Shown piece after piece: positions 21,786 to 33,291 of a stretch of DNA of 64,000 bases. Within the stretch, counting starts at the first letter, position 1, and each line of letters opens with the position of its first letter. The stretch covers positions 1,798,001 to 1,862,000 of the forward strand of contig MQVO02000002.1 in the NCBI GenBank assembly GCA_001986395.2, read 5' to 3'. A program made the translations under genes and the position numbers. The notes under the pieces are model-generated. The model worked only from the letters and a program-made list of their open reading frames with translations. It had not been told where the DNA came from and searched no databases. The DNA comes from Irpex lacteus (Eukaryota; Basidiomycota; Agaricomycetes; Polyporales; Irpicaceae).

Positions 21786-24700
21786 TTATCCACTACTATC
21801 TGATGCGTTACCGATTTCCATGTCATGCTCGGAATCTGACTCAGGCTCTGAGTCCGCTGGTAGCCTCACGACCCTCTCCACGGGAACCGACGCAGAAGCT
21901 CGCGAAGGGTCTTGTGCTACGCTGAATTGTGAGGCTACCCACTCCGCGTGAAGCTGTCGAACGGTAAAAAAAGGGACCCATAAATTTTGAAACTTGATGG
22001 CGAGCTCCTCATACATAGATGCTTGCTTTTCCGCGTACGCCTTGAGCCCGACACGAAGCGCCGCGGATGTCTTGTCACTATCGCGGCCCTGTTGCCCACG
22101 CCACCACTCAGACTTCCACTTGAAGAAAGCAAGAACACGACGCATTTCTTCTTGTATCAGTTCAACCTCTTCCGCCCATCGTCTGGCCCGAGCGCGCGTC
22201 TTTGTCCACTCAATTTGCAAGGTTTGATCGAAAGCGTCGTCGTCATCGGTTTGCTCGCCGTTTGGCCGTGGAACCCGCCATATCCATGAGAGTTCTCGAC
22301 GACCCTCTCCTAGTGGACGATCCTCGTCGTCGTCATTCCCAGGACCTGAAATATCCTTGTCAGCGAGATGGCGTAACCGAGTCGACCATTGCCCGTTCGG
22401 GTCAAGGGTCAGCAGAGCGGCATGAGCGGCACGGTAACGCTCAGCTGCCACGCCGACCTTGTCTTGGAACTTGGTATACAAGCTCCGTATGCGCGTGTTG
22501 AGCTTCTGACCAGTGCCAGAGACATTGCTGTGCTTGAATTGGGCGATTCCTGCCATGGTACAACGAAGGCGGCGGATGTCAGCGAGAGAATCATCCCCGA
22601 TAGCCACGCGGAGCTGAATCTCCTTTTGAACGAGCGAGGCCATTGGTCGACTGACACGGAGGTGGTCGGGGAGCGCGGACGGGAAGTAGAGTGGGATTTC
22701 TTCCGGATGAGCGCGTGCAGAGGTTCCTGCAGGGTCGATACCATCAATTTGGTATTCAGTGAGCTCGCCTTTGTTGGTGTCATCCTCGTGATCGGCTTCC
22801 TCTCTGCTGGCAGTCCAGGTTGCAAGTAAACCACGCACGCAAGGCATATACACGTCTTGAATCTTCCTCCAGGCGTTGATGCGATGCGCGACGGCATTGC
22901 ACTTTGTTTGCAGCGCAGCCTGATCCGCTGTCGAGAGTTTCGTCTTCGCGCGAATCCGAAGGGTCCGTCTACATGAGATCATTAGTGATGTTCAGATCTC
23001 CATAGCAACTGACTTACTGAGTGTGCTCTAGCTCGAGCCCGATTTGGAGGAACGCCGAGGCCGTCACCTCGTGAGGGGCGGGTGTACCAGATGCCACCTC
23101 AGCGGCTTCTTCATTAGCGAGTTTGAGACGGATGTCAGCGAGCGTAAGGGCTATGCAAACGGGCTTTATGATCAGCAGAGTAGCATACAGGTATGGGATG
23201 ATCTACTTACAGCTTGTCTGCTCGACAAAAGGGTCCGGGTTCTTGTATGGGTCAGCCTCCCACAGCTCGATGGCGGCCTTCCACGTCGTGAGGATGGCAT
23301 GCGGGACTGTTTGGGTGAACTCCTCAAATATTGTTTCTTGCTTGATCTTCATATCCTAGGCTTCTTGTAGACGGCGTAGAAAGAGATCCCCTAGCGGAAT
23401 ATCAATATAGTAGCAAACGGCTAATACTAAATTACTCACCGAATCCGAGCGTCTTGACCCAATTCCAACCACCCCAGTGATCATCTACAACTTCGCGTCG
23501 ACCTGCCGGCGGCATTTCCTTCGTACTCATGGAGACAGAGTTCATATGGGCCCAGCCGGTCTCGACCCCTTCGCCATATGTACGTCCCGAACCAGGCAAG
23601 TAGTTGAGCGAGAAGGGCGAGTGTCCTTTCTCGCCGTGAACCCGCCAATGCTTCTTCGGGATAGCCCACAGCATTGACGCGATGCGTGTCGCATCAAGTT
23701 GCATATGGGGGGGAAAGGCGGCAACGCGTTTGGCAAAATTCTTTGAATACTGACAGGCGATATCGTAGGTGAAGAAGATCGGCACGGTAGTGCCGGTCAA
23801 CGTACCCAGAAGTATGTAGTCCATCGAGCAGTATCTGAATCAAGATTCCCTGATCAGCGATCACATTCATGATTGCGTAGATGTAGATAAAACTTACTTC
23901 TCGCCTTTCTGTAAGTTTGCGAGGCCGTTCCGACGGACGAGGCAGTGCCTATTGCAGAGGCACGCCGCAGTTCCCGATGCTAGATATCCACCATGAGGTA
24001 CGTTGGCGTTTCGAATGGCCTTATGCTCAGCAGAACAAGTATTACTCTGACTATTCATTAGACAGGTCCAAACCTACGACAATGAGTTATACGTACCTCC
24101 TGTTGATCAACCGTCTGATCTACGAACTCCATATACTTCGATTCCTCCACAAAATATGACCAGCCAGACGTCAGCTCAACGTCCTTAAATCCTCGGTCTT
24201 TCAACTTCAAACGAAAGTTGGCGTCGAGCATCAAGTATAATACATACAGCCACCTGTGCCGTTGATAAGTAGAGATGCAAAACGACAACATGTTGAACTT
24301 ACGCGACACTGGCAGGAGCGTTTGCCCAGTCTGTTGGTAGGTTTCGTTCAGGGTGAGGGCATGCCGCGCACTCGACCGTACAAGTGCCCTCGGCCGTGCT
24401 CTCGATACCGTTCGGATCATGGCCACGAGCACTCCTTTTGAGGAGCATCAAATTACGCCACTGTCGCACAACGACGGCCAACTGCTTGTATCGATTCTGC
24501 CAGATCATCAGTAAACATATCAATGAGCTGACCAAAGACGTAAAGGGACGTACTGGTACTGTGCGCGTACCCGTGTTATCAGTGATCCGGCAGAGCGACT
24601 TGTGATAATCGTGGAGACTTGTCTTGCCTTGAAGAGTGAGCTCATGGAAGAACTCGAGGGCACTGAAGGTAAACACTGTGCTCATCCTATGCCGCGAGGC

Positions 24701-25573
24701 GGGGTACCATCCATATCTCATAAGTTGCGCCCACTCCGGGACTACGCCAGCGTCGTCGGGAGTCACGCACGCGCAGAAGACAAGATCAACGACATGAAAT
24801 CCATTGACGTGACCAACCGTAAATTGTTCCTTGTGACGTCCAGCGTGGGGACATTTGGCACCGCCATCTCCCAGATGGAGCTTCAGCCCGAGCTCGCGTA
24901 GGGATGCTCGTTCGAAGAAACCAGTAGTTTTCCACATCTATTAGATAGTCAGCATCAATCAGCTCCGAGTCAGTCATAGCGATCACGTACTTCGATGCGA
25001 TGAAGCCCTTGGACACGATGATCTCTGACCATACAGGCCTTGCATAGCAACCCTCCGCCATCACAATCCTTGCATCGGTACTCTCCCACAGTGTGTTGAC
25101 CGTTCTGAGCACACCTTGTGCAAGGGGGGACAGAGGTCACGCTCCCGCCGTGACCATCGCGTCGAAGTAGCTCGTCCAAGTAAGCCGCACGTAAGGGTAG
25201 CCATTCTTGTATATTATCCTAGTAGATGTTCGTTAACAAATGAGATTGTTTCTGTGAAACGACGTACCACTGCTCGGCGGTACGGGTGTTGCTTTTTCGG
25301 CGGGGGTTCAATCTGCTGTACGGGAATCTCGTCGTCCACTCTCGAAGGCTCACGAGCGTTCTCAGTAACCTCTATAGAAGTAGTGTTCCTGCTGGTAGTG
25401 CGAAGACGACCTTTGGATGTTGTGGCAAGTCGGGACGAGGACACGGTCACTGTCTTGTTCCGGTGTGCGTACTGCTGTTGTATTGCCTGCCCGGAGGGTT
25501 CAATGGCCGATAGCTTGCCACCCCGCTTTTTAGGCCGGCCTCCCTTTGGAGGCTTTGAGCCTCGTGTAGACAT
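21786..25573 (-). CDS. KDZ transposase, ten exons, 1102 codons, one in-frame TAG
   Basis: Exons 25573-25268, 25218-24991, 24937-24554, 24496-24303, 24253-24097, 24046-23898, 23834-23440, 23390-23211, 23150-23018 and 22968-21786 join in frame across nine GT-AG introns. The N-terminus is basic with an AT-hook-like PPKGGRPKKRGGK. A cysteine cluster near residues 138-165 (CTRC...CKDC...CKAC..DH) matches the CxC2-like cluster of the family. The catalytic part shows MLDANFRLKLKDRG near 380, FTYDIACQYSKNF near 495 and GRTYGEGVETGWAHMN near 560, then DDHWGGWNWVKTLGFG. The third part is helical (RRLRCTMAGIAQFKHS) and ends acidic (SDSEHDMEIG). The only defect is TAG at 23358-23356, codon 616, where CAG would fit. 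It may cut the protein after the catalytic part. Confidence 0.9.
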
Positions 25574-26536
25574 GTATATGTAGAGAGAAGATGTTGAGGG
25601 GATTGATCATCATGGCCCTTGGACGAAGTCTATCGCGCGGATTTTATAGCAAGTCGCCTCGTTGTGTCCATGCATACCTGCAAGACAAATTGATGAGACA
25701 GTGGTAAAGATAATCGTAATGAAGTCGAGCTGAGATAGTGCTGAAGGCTGAGGGATTATCAATCATCAATCAGCCTCAGGTGAAAGTGGATGAAAGCAGT
25801 GATCGTAGAGATAAGCCGCGCGCAACCTGTACGAGTACATGGGATCATTTCGATCTTTCCTTTGCTCACCGTGACTCTGTCCTCCTCAGCGCATGGTTCG
25901 AGGTCAAAATTTTCAACGCTGATCTTACGAGACTATGGTTATTGTGCACTTACTGGTGAATGTACTACATTGCGGAAAAGTGTGTGCGGCTGGAACCATC
26001 AATACTGAACGCATGGACGAGTTCGTACACAGTGTGCACATGCGTAACGATAAGTATCTATATGACAAAATTGTATCGTCCTCATGTAATATGTATGCGT
26101 ACGTCTTGATAAAGTGAACTCGTGCAGCACATTATCGATGTGCCATACTCACAGATTTGTATGATACCAGGTTGATGTGATATTCATACACCATGCCTCG
26201 TCGCGCATGCTCATGAATGCAATCTCACATCCGCTTTGTTCGGTAAGGTTGTCTACTGCGTCAGATTGTCATGCACCACTCTCAACGTGATGTGTTCACT
26301 AAGGATACATGCGAAATTGATACATCGTTCAGGCGGTAAGTCGCCAGACTCGATGACTTTTGCACAAGTTCACTATAATAAGTACTGAGTACCAACCGAG
26401 TCAATTGCTCATGCCTCGCGCGGGCAAACATGTCATTCATACAATCACACCTGGGTATTATAGCAGAGCACATATATTTTGCAGGCAGAGGCGGTGATTA
26501 CTACTGTATGCAAGCAACTAAAATCTATCTATATGT
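25574..26536. other. Spacer between transposase and second KDZ gene
   Basis: Holds the upstream region of the minus-strand transposase gene and the 3' flank of the next minus-strand gene. No coding frame is convincing. CTGAAGGCTGAGG near 25741 pairs with CAATCAGCCTCAG near 25768 as a local hairpin. Confidence 0.5.
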
Positions 26537-28031
26537 CTACTCCGAGGTCAGCTGTTCAACCTCATGGTTGGCCAGAGCATCGCGATAGGACTCGAGCGCA
26601 TGCCTCTTCGAGAGCTCCCCATTCTGGTGGTTGTTGGATACTCCCTGCGTAAGGAAGCTCGCGCGATGCCTGACAATGTGTTAGTTACTTGCAGTGAAGA
26701 AGCTTGTAGTGACTTACCAATTCTTGACCACACCAGTCTTCTTGCCACGCGTGACGACGTAGAACGCGGACTTCCCGAAGGAGTGGTCCTCGGGATCCGA
26801 CTCGTAGCCGTATTGTGCCATGAGATCTGATGAAGTGTGTCTTAGTTTCTCGCATCATCATGCAACTCTATAATAATGACGCACATTCTCGATGGAGGGT
26901 GATTTCCTCCCTGGCTGTGAGACCGCTTCGACCCCAATCGGGCTCGGGGTACGGGACACGCCTGGTCCTGTGCGGAGTGTTCGGAGGGGTGTGTGTTCGT
27001 GCAGGCGTAGGCGTCTGAGGTACCGACACGTTTCCAGCACGACGTTGCGGAGTTCTAGGGGACATCAAACCGTTAGCAGGGTTTTGAGACGCACGTCCCT
27101 TTGTTTGAGTAGGCTGTCTAAACAAAGAGGGGCTAGTACAAACAAAAGGGTCGGGAGGGTCGGTGTTTGAAAGAGCAGAATTAATCTCGAAAGGCGTACC
27201 TGCTGTCACGCGCGGCCGGACTCTTTAAAATATCATGTGTGGGAGTCGGCGACACACTACTCTCCCTCATAATGTTTGTGAATACGTTAGGGCCGTCAGG
27301 AAGAGGGGCACGGTAGGCGGTCTCCGCGTAACTGAGGGACTGAGCATCGGGCATAGTACGGGAGCTACGCGTTGGTGTCACCGGCTCTTCGCGGCGTGGT
27401 TTATAGTCCGCTGTCATTGTGTAAGAATGATGTGTTGACGTAAAGAAAATAAGTAGTGCTTACGCGATTCAGGGGAAGAGTCGGAAACGACAACAGGGGT
27501 TTCGCTGACAACAACGACAGGGCGACCTGCCTTACGAGTCGTCACACGGACACCATGGGATAGGTGGGTGTCCAGAATGAACCGCGAGGCGTCGATGGTC
27601 AAATTCGCACGGACATACCCGCCCAATCGAATGACGGTGTTCCCATCCTCTGAATGAGAAATCAGTACAGCTCCGAAGGAGCAAGTAGTAAGCTCACCAG
27701 ATTCAGAATCCCCTTCTACGCCGTGCTCTGCATAGTCACGGTGGCCGTGCGTGTGCTCGGGGCTCGGGGCTTCATTGTATTGGGGTACTTGACAGCGTCG
27801 AGAGGTAGCAGCTTGACGAGGTGTAGCACGGTTCGGAGTGCACGGAGTGTCTGTGTAACGAGGAGTGCTGGCACGGTGGGCCTCACGTTGTCCAGCACGA
27901 TTCTCGGTATGGCGAGATTCACTGGCAGCACGCCCTCCACTACCTCCTTGTGGGCGGGGTATGCGACTTGACTGAGAGTGAGCTGGACGGTGGTCGTCCT
28001 GGGAGGGCGATACAGGGTGATGCTCCGTCAT
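26537..28031 (-). CDS. KDZ-element protein with C-terminal RNase H1-N/viroplasmin-type domain, 401 aa
   Basis: Exons 28031-27698, 27649-27464, 27410-27200, 27117-26885, 26826-26718 and 26669-26537 join in frame (402 codons with stop). The N-terminal 110 residues are disordered (His, Pro, Arg, Ser rich). Exon 2 holds a beta-rich piece (VIRLGGYVRANLTIDASRF). The middle is Thr/Pro rich with several TP and SP sites (PQTPTPARTHTPPNTPHRTR). The C-terminus reads KSAFYVVTRGKKTGVVKNW, then GVSNNHQNG and HALESYRDALANHE. This is the pattern YVV-G-GI-W...G...F-T-eA--Y of the RNase H1 N-terminal, hybrid- or dsRNA-binding domain (Pfam Cauli_VI). No RNase H catalytic domain follows. The gene faces away from the 28172 gene with only 140 bp between their starts, so they may share a promoter. 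Role in transposition or silencing is speculation. Confidence 0.8.
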
Positions 28032-28171
28032 GGTGGTGGTAACGGTTAAGCAGACAGAGCAGGGGTGTCAGAGTTTTTGAACGGCCCGTTTGTTTGTTCA
28101 GACCAACTAAAACAGAGGGTGAGCCGCTCGCACCTACCCTCCCACGCAAGCAACGTGGCAGTGAATACCCC

Positions 28172-30547
28172 ATGACTCGCAAAACTTGGACGACGCCTGA
28201 GCAGCGAGTGTCGCTACAGTCCCACAATGCTGCCTTCCTGGCGGCTCGCACAGGCGGGACTCTTGTTACTTGGTACCCGAAAATATACCAAGCATGGTTT
28301 GATGCGTATCCAGAGCCCGAGCCCTTGCCGGCTGACATCGCGGAGGAAGGAGGAGACGCTATCGCCGCTGCAAAGAAGCTGAGAAGCAGCAGAGAAGGAG
28401 TAAGTAGTCATCACGGGACAAATCTGACAGATGGCTGACCTGACATTTTAGCAAGTGAAATGGTGGTACATCAACACCAACCGTGTAGCTCGTGGGGGGG
28501 CCGGTCAGAAGAAGGTCCTACCCCTGGGAAAGAAGACACGCACAATGCACGCCAGTCAAGCGTACATCAAGTTACATAAGGAGAAAGTAATGCCACAAAT
28601 CGAGGCTGAGTGGGCAGAGGTCAGTAAGGATTACACCGACGAAGAAAAGAAAAAAAAGCTCGCCTTCACTATGAGGCGTGCTGCCGAGCTGTACGAAGAG
28701 GAGGAGGAAGACGTGCAAAAGGAAGTACAGGTCTTTCGAGACAGCAAGGGCAAAGCGCGCGAAGGTTCAGGGGAAGAGTCGCCGGAAGTAAAGGAGCTAA
28801 GAGAAAGGCAGCAGTGAGTTAGAGACCTATTCCGTATGATGTGGTACTTACATTTCCTTAAAGGGCTATCGACTCCATTCCGCATACCCTCGAAGTATGC
28901 TTGCAAGATCTTGAAAAGCTTACCGGCTGGATCGGCAGTATTATTGTCGGTGGTCCCGATCCTCGCACTGGTCATTTCAACTGCTACACGTGAGTAACTG
29001 GCATGTCATGAGAATATTGTCACTCACCTAGCCTCCAGATACCACGTAGGAAAAACCATGAACACCGGTTATAACTTCGACGAGGCCTACGAGACTTGGG
29101 GCGCAGCGGAAACCAAGTTCAAGGAGTTCCTTCCTAAGTGCTACGGTATGTGGATTGAATTTGGATATTACCGACAAGGCTAACGTCTCTGTAGAGACAG
29201 GAGTTGTAAAGGAATTGCATACTCTGTACAGTACGACAATAAGCCGTCAGCCTACTCCGCAGAACGAAAGTCGCAGTACCTCACCAGTGGCGGCAGCTCA
29301 TGACGGCAGTCCCAATGTTTCCGAGCCTGCCAATGATACCCAAACAGTGCCGGACATCGAGGCGGAGCGGGAACGCCAAATGGCAGAGAATCGGCGGACA
29401 TTTCAAGCTCTTGAGTTGAACCAGGGCCCCGTGCCATCTTCAAGCAATTGTCCAAAGCCTAGGGCACGCAAGCCGAAATCGAGGGCCACCGCGGAGCCTC
29501 CAAAGTCGGATCGCAGAACGAGAGCAACGTGAGTACATCCTATCATATCCAACTATCAGATTTACTAACGCCTTTTATAGAAGTGAACAAGAGAGGAACG
29601 TACTCGGCCAAGGCGCAGAGCTCGATACTGCCGCCAGTACGGCTGCGCCTCCGCCAACACCCTCTGCCTCCTCAACAACACAGCCTACCATGCCCGATCC
29701 AGGGCACGCTCGTGCTCCGACACCTGCATCCCAGCCTCCAGAAACTCCCGCTACCGCAGAGAAGCCAGCTGCTGACGAAGAGCAGCAGCCAGCCGCTGAA
29801 GAAGAGCAGTCAGCCACTAACGCAGAGCAACAGCAGCCTGGCCCCACCATTGAGCAGCCTGCTGGCATCGTGGAGCACCAGTCATCCGCAACTGCAGCTG
29901 CAGCATCTACCGGGCCTTCTCGTCAGTCGTCGTCCCCCGCACCTAGCACGTTATCGGCATCAGCACAACAGTCTCAAGAACCTTCGGGTGACCTACCACC
30001 TTGGTGGAAAGACGCGCTGGCTTACCTTCAGACGGTCCCGGGTCAGGGTGAGTGGCAAAACGTGTGCGATCTTTGGATCGCACATGAGACTCGACAGGGC
30101 TTCCCGGACGGCAATGCGCCAAATCGAGTATCGACAGACAACAGGCCGAGCGAAGTAAAGGCCTGGATACAAAGACACCGCAAGTACGACAAGCCACCCT
30201 CAGATATGGATGCGAAAGAGTTTGGGGGGAGATGGAAAGCGTGGTGGGAGACGTTGCAGCCTGCATGGCGTAAGATATCGTGGCCACCAGCTCAGCCCGT
30301 CGAGTTATTGGGCGGCGATTGGGAGACGTTGGACAAAGGGGGCTGCAATGGGTTCTTCACCATTATCTTGACGTTGGTGTGGTGGTTTGGGGCGATTCAG
30401 GGTGCCGGTGAGGATATGGATGAGTGGAAGATGGCGGTGGCGGATGTAGCGTGGGTGCTGGGCGCGATGGGTAAGTCATCGGGTAAGCGCTCTTCTCCCG
30501 ACGGCGCGGCCATTTCGGCCTCCCCCAACAAGCGACGAAAACTCTGA
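28172..30547 (+). CDS. KDZ-element protein of unknown function, six exons, 707 aa
   Basis: Exons 28172-28399, 28452-28813, 28864-28989, 29039-29145, 29195-29528 and 29581-30547 join in frame (708 codons with stop). The N-terminus (KTWTTPEQRVSLQSHNAAFL, WYPKIYQAWFDAYP) and exon 2 (WYINTNRVARGG, HASQAYIKLHKEKVMPQ, Glu-rich helix) match a family of large uncharacterised Agaricomycete proteins I remember as common in repeat-rich genomes. I know no biochemical function. Exon 3 has CLQDLEKLTGWIGSIIVGGP. Residues about 230-470 are disordered (Pro, Gln, Ala, Glu). The C-terminal part is Trp-rich (LPPWWKDALAYL, RWKAWWETLQPAWRKISWPP, VWWFGAIQGAG) and ends with SPNKRRKL, a likely nuclear signal. The start at 28172 is chosen because it fits the conserved beginning; the frame is also open upstream to 28094. 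Confidence 0.82.
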
Positions 30548-31046
30548 ACGTTTGGGTACCTGCTCGTCCAATGTCCTTACTCGAATATTGTATCGCTGCT
30601 AATTGGTAATTCTGAGATTTCGTATTCCCTAATATTGCATATTTTTATAGCGTACATTACTTCCCAAGACACCGTCTTTTATTGTAAATATTCTTTATTT
30701 CAACCATGTACATATTGGTATACCTGTCTATAATCTCTAATTGCAGAGCTGCTCATTGGTATTGTGAACGTAACCCGTGGGAAATATTGCTGGCCACAGT
30801 ACAAGCGCCAATGCCACCACGGAGCTGCGACTGATTTGGAAACTGTAATCAAGAATAAAAGCGCCTGAAGAATAGCCTGCTGGACACATCACGGCAACGG
30901 CCGCTTCACGTGTCTACGCGCTTTTCCAGTAGAGCTTTCTGGCTATGACGTCATTTTTGTAGGGATTCCTGCACATGAGGTGAACCCGACTTGAATGACG
31001 TCATCTCCATTCTTGCCTTAAGCGCCGTTGGTTGTGCGCTTCGCCT
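30548..31046. other. 3' flank inside the KDZ element
   Basis: AT-rich after the stop of the 707-aa gene, with AATATTGTA, ATTTTTATAG and TTGTAAATATTC stretches fitting a polyadenylation region. Nothing coding. Confidence 0.5.
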
Positions 31047-31470
31047 ATATCAAACTGGTCGGTGCATTATTATAAGGTATTTACAAGTTATTATAAGGTA
31101 CGGACCACGTGTTATATTAAATAGGGCTGTAATTACACCTGTCACGAGACCAATTACAATGCCTTGGAACATTATGACACTGCCCGCATCTACTGTAGAC
31201 ACAAATACACTGGCCCAGTGTTATTACACTGCCCACCGAGAGGCTAGTGTATAATGCCCAGAGGTTATTACACTACGCCGAAGGTTATTACACTGCCTAT
31301 TGTAGTGCAGATATGTAAATACACGGCCTACCGATGTTGTAATACAATACCAAGGCAAAGTATTACAATTCCACCCAGTCTGCTACATTAAATACAACAC
31401 CACCACTAAGTGCACACCCATTATAAGACAATAGTCCAGGATTGTATTACAATCCTAAGTACCACTACTG
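31047..31470 (-). repeat. Right 424-bp TIR of the large KDZ element
   Basis: Inverse of 20730-21153, ending AAGTACCACTACTG at 31470. The few differences from the left arm are transitions. Confidence 0.9.
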
Positions 31471-31483
31471 GAGGTGCACGTAC

Positions 31484-31945
31484 CTGCAGGTGAGGGGAAA
31501 TCAGCCGAAGGCGGGTTAAGCACAGGAGAGTTGTGCTCCTCGTCTGCAAGCGGGGCCGCTGGAGAGAGATGGAGGGTAGCTATATTTAATATTATATCAG
31601 CTCATTATAGCACAATTAAACTCACCAGTGTGTTCGTCATTCGCGTCCGAGTACAGATCTGTGTCGTTCGTCGTATCACGACGCCGCTTACGCGCTAAGA
31701 TTAAGATTAATAAAGTGCACAAGATTAAAGTAGGGGGGCTTACAGCGTGGAGGACTGGGTTCTGGCTCTCTTTCTAAGCTGTCCTCTGCTCGCAATGCGT
31801 CCCATGCGTCGTCCAAGGCTTTAGCTTCCGAGCAAGCCTGCCAGTGCTTTACAAAGCCGCGGTTACCTATACGGCGCTTGCAGATATTGCACCAGGTCCT
31901 GCTTGAAGACTGGTAGCTCGATGTTCTGAGAATGTTTGAAGACAT
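31484..31945 (-). pseudogene. 5' part of a zinc-finger gene cut by the KDZ element
   Basis: Exons 31945-31744, 31694-31626 and 31579-31484 join in frame. They encode MSSNILRTSSYQSS, then a single C2HC finger (WCNICKRRIGNRGFVKHWQAC), a basic SRKRRRDTTND patch and a Pro/Ala-rich piece. The start has a good context (CCCACCATGT). A third donor site (CAG/GTACGT at 31484/31483) is followed after 13 nt by the KDZ element end at 31470, so everything downstream is lost. The finger followed by disorder resembles the N-terminus of basidiomycete transposases of the Plavaka type, but this is a guess. Confidence 0.55.
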
Positions 31946-32204
31946 GGTGGGGCTGACGAGGTGTGTAGAACGGGGGACGAAGGGATTAAGAGGGAAACGC
32001 ATCTTGAACATGGATTGTTAAGGTTCGTCGCTGATCTCGATTACCCCGAGGCACCCCGAGGTTATGCCAGATAATCGGAAGCATTCAAATAATGATTGAA
32101 TGATCGGAAGGCGTCAAGATAATAAATTACAAGAATCAGATGCTTCCAGATGCTAGGTACAACGTCGAGATGTCCTCTGATACCAATTGCCTCATCCGTA
32201 TATC

Positions 32205-33291
32205 TTATCTCCGCACTGCGATGCATCCCGAGTCTGATCTCGGCATCGCCATCAATCCCGAGGTAACGGGAGAACGGTAGGGATGGCTACCGATACGCCC
32301 GGATCCGGATGCACTTTCAAAATTTCCGACATAAAGCGTGCATGATTGGCAGAATCGAATTGTAGTTTTTGGGTCGAAACACTCACGAAGCTTGTCCATG
32401 AGTACATGCGGCTTCGACTTGTTCAAGTAGTTGGCCATGACTGAGTCCACAATGTGACCAGCCATGACGTTGAAGACGGCACGACCAACTTCAGAGGGAA
32501 CAGTGAGTCCACCACGAAATTGGTACCAGTCGATGACCGTCTGGAGAGCAGTATTGACGCGGAATTTCCACATCGGCCATGTATCTGGCCCAGTAAGTTT
32601 TCCCACGTCGGTGAATGCCTTGTGGATGTCCAACAAGGACATGGATAAGTCGAGGTTGGAGGCAGCAGGGATAGAAAGAAGATTCGACACTGAGCGCATT
32701 GAGTCAGAGCTGCTGCCAGAAGTAGAGGGAGGAGCAGGGGGACGAGCAGAGGGACGAGCAGGCTTCTTGCCATGCAGTCTATCACGACAAGCGTCGTCAT
32801 TCATAGGTTCGTCGTTGTCGTCACCATCGCGGCTATTGGGAGACGGCGACTTATGGTGCCTGTCGCGGCGACGATCTTCGTTTCATCCAAGAACATTGAA
32901 CGGAGACTTGTGGTGAAGATCAGCAGGAGGAGCTGAGACATGACGGCCTCCAGTAGATTTCTGCAGCCTGCTCTGAGGCAGGGCCAGCAAGATGATCGTC
33001 ATTGAGGACGATGTCAAGAGCAGCATAAACAGAGGGGCCCTGAGCAGTAGGAGAGGCAAAAGCTGCACAAGCAGCCTCAGTCTGAGTTTGGGTCTTGGTC
33101 GACATTGGGACCGGTTCATGAGCAGAAGTGGGTTGAGAAGATGGGGTAGGAGTGAAGATGGGAGTGCGTCTTCTGGGTTTACGAGTAGAAGGTTTGGGTT
33201 TCCTCCAGTCGACACATCGAGTGAAGTCAGTTGGGCGAGTAGTGCGGCCTGAGCAACGAGGACGGGGCTGATCAGTACGATCAGTGCTCAT
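32205..33291 (-). pseudogene. Broken gag-like retrotransposon gene
   Basis: An N-terminal frame from ATG 33291 (MSTDRTDQPRPRC, then Pro/Arg-rich, AALDIVLNDDHLAGPASEQ) shifts frame near 32945 into SAPPADLHHKSPFNVLG. It meets a TGA near 32883 and continues as EDRRRDRHHKSPSPNSRDG. Next come SLLDIHKAFTDVGKLTG, DTWPMWKFRVNTALQTVIDW, MAGHIVDSVMANYLNKSKP and KLRECFDPKTTIRF. The W-MWKFRV-TAL and later helices look like the Gag of Ty1/copia elements (the UBN2/DUF4219 type). No protease, integrase or RT is seen beyond 32300. Frameshift plus stop mark it as dead. The stretch 31946-32204 holds nothing else. Confidence 0.55.

Larger units (their letters stand above)
20730..31470. mobile_element. Large KDZ-superfamily DNA transposon (10.74 kb) with three genes
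   Basis: It begins CAGTAGTGGTACTTAGG at 20730 and ends with the inverse at 31470, with 424-bp TIRs. Inside, in order: a KDZ transposase (minus, 25573-21786), a protein with an RNase H1 N-terminal-like domain (minus, 28031-26537) and a divergent gene (plus, 28172-30547). The left end interrupts a MULE copy; the right end lies 13 nt into an intron of a different minus-strand gene. Flanking 8-mers (TCGTTCTA left, GAGGTGCA or GGAGGTGC right) do not match, so no target duplication remains. KDZ (Kyakuja-Dileera-Zisupton) elements are known from fungi and can be large and carry extra genes. The cargo arrangement here is read directly from the sequence; its role is unknown. Confidence 0.88.

Noticed and set aside
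26537..30547. Search for a TET/JBP-type dioxygenase, known from some fungal KDZ elements
   Set aside because: No HxD...H pattern in a fitting context was found in either cargo protein; both have other features.
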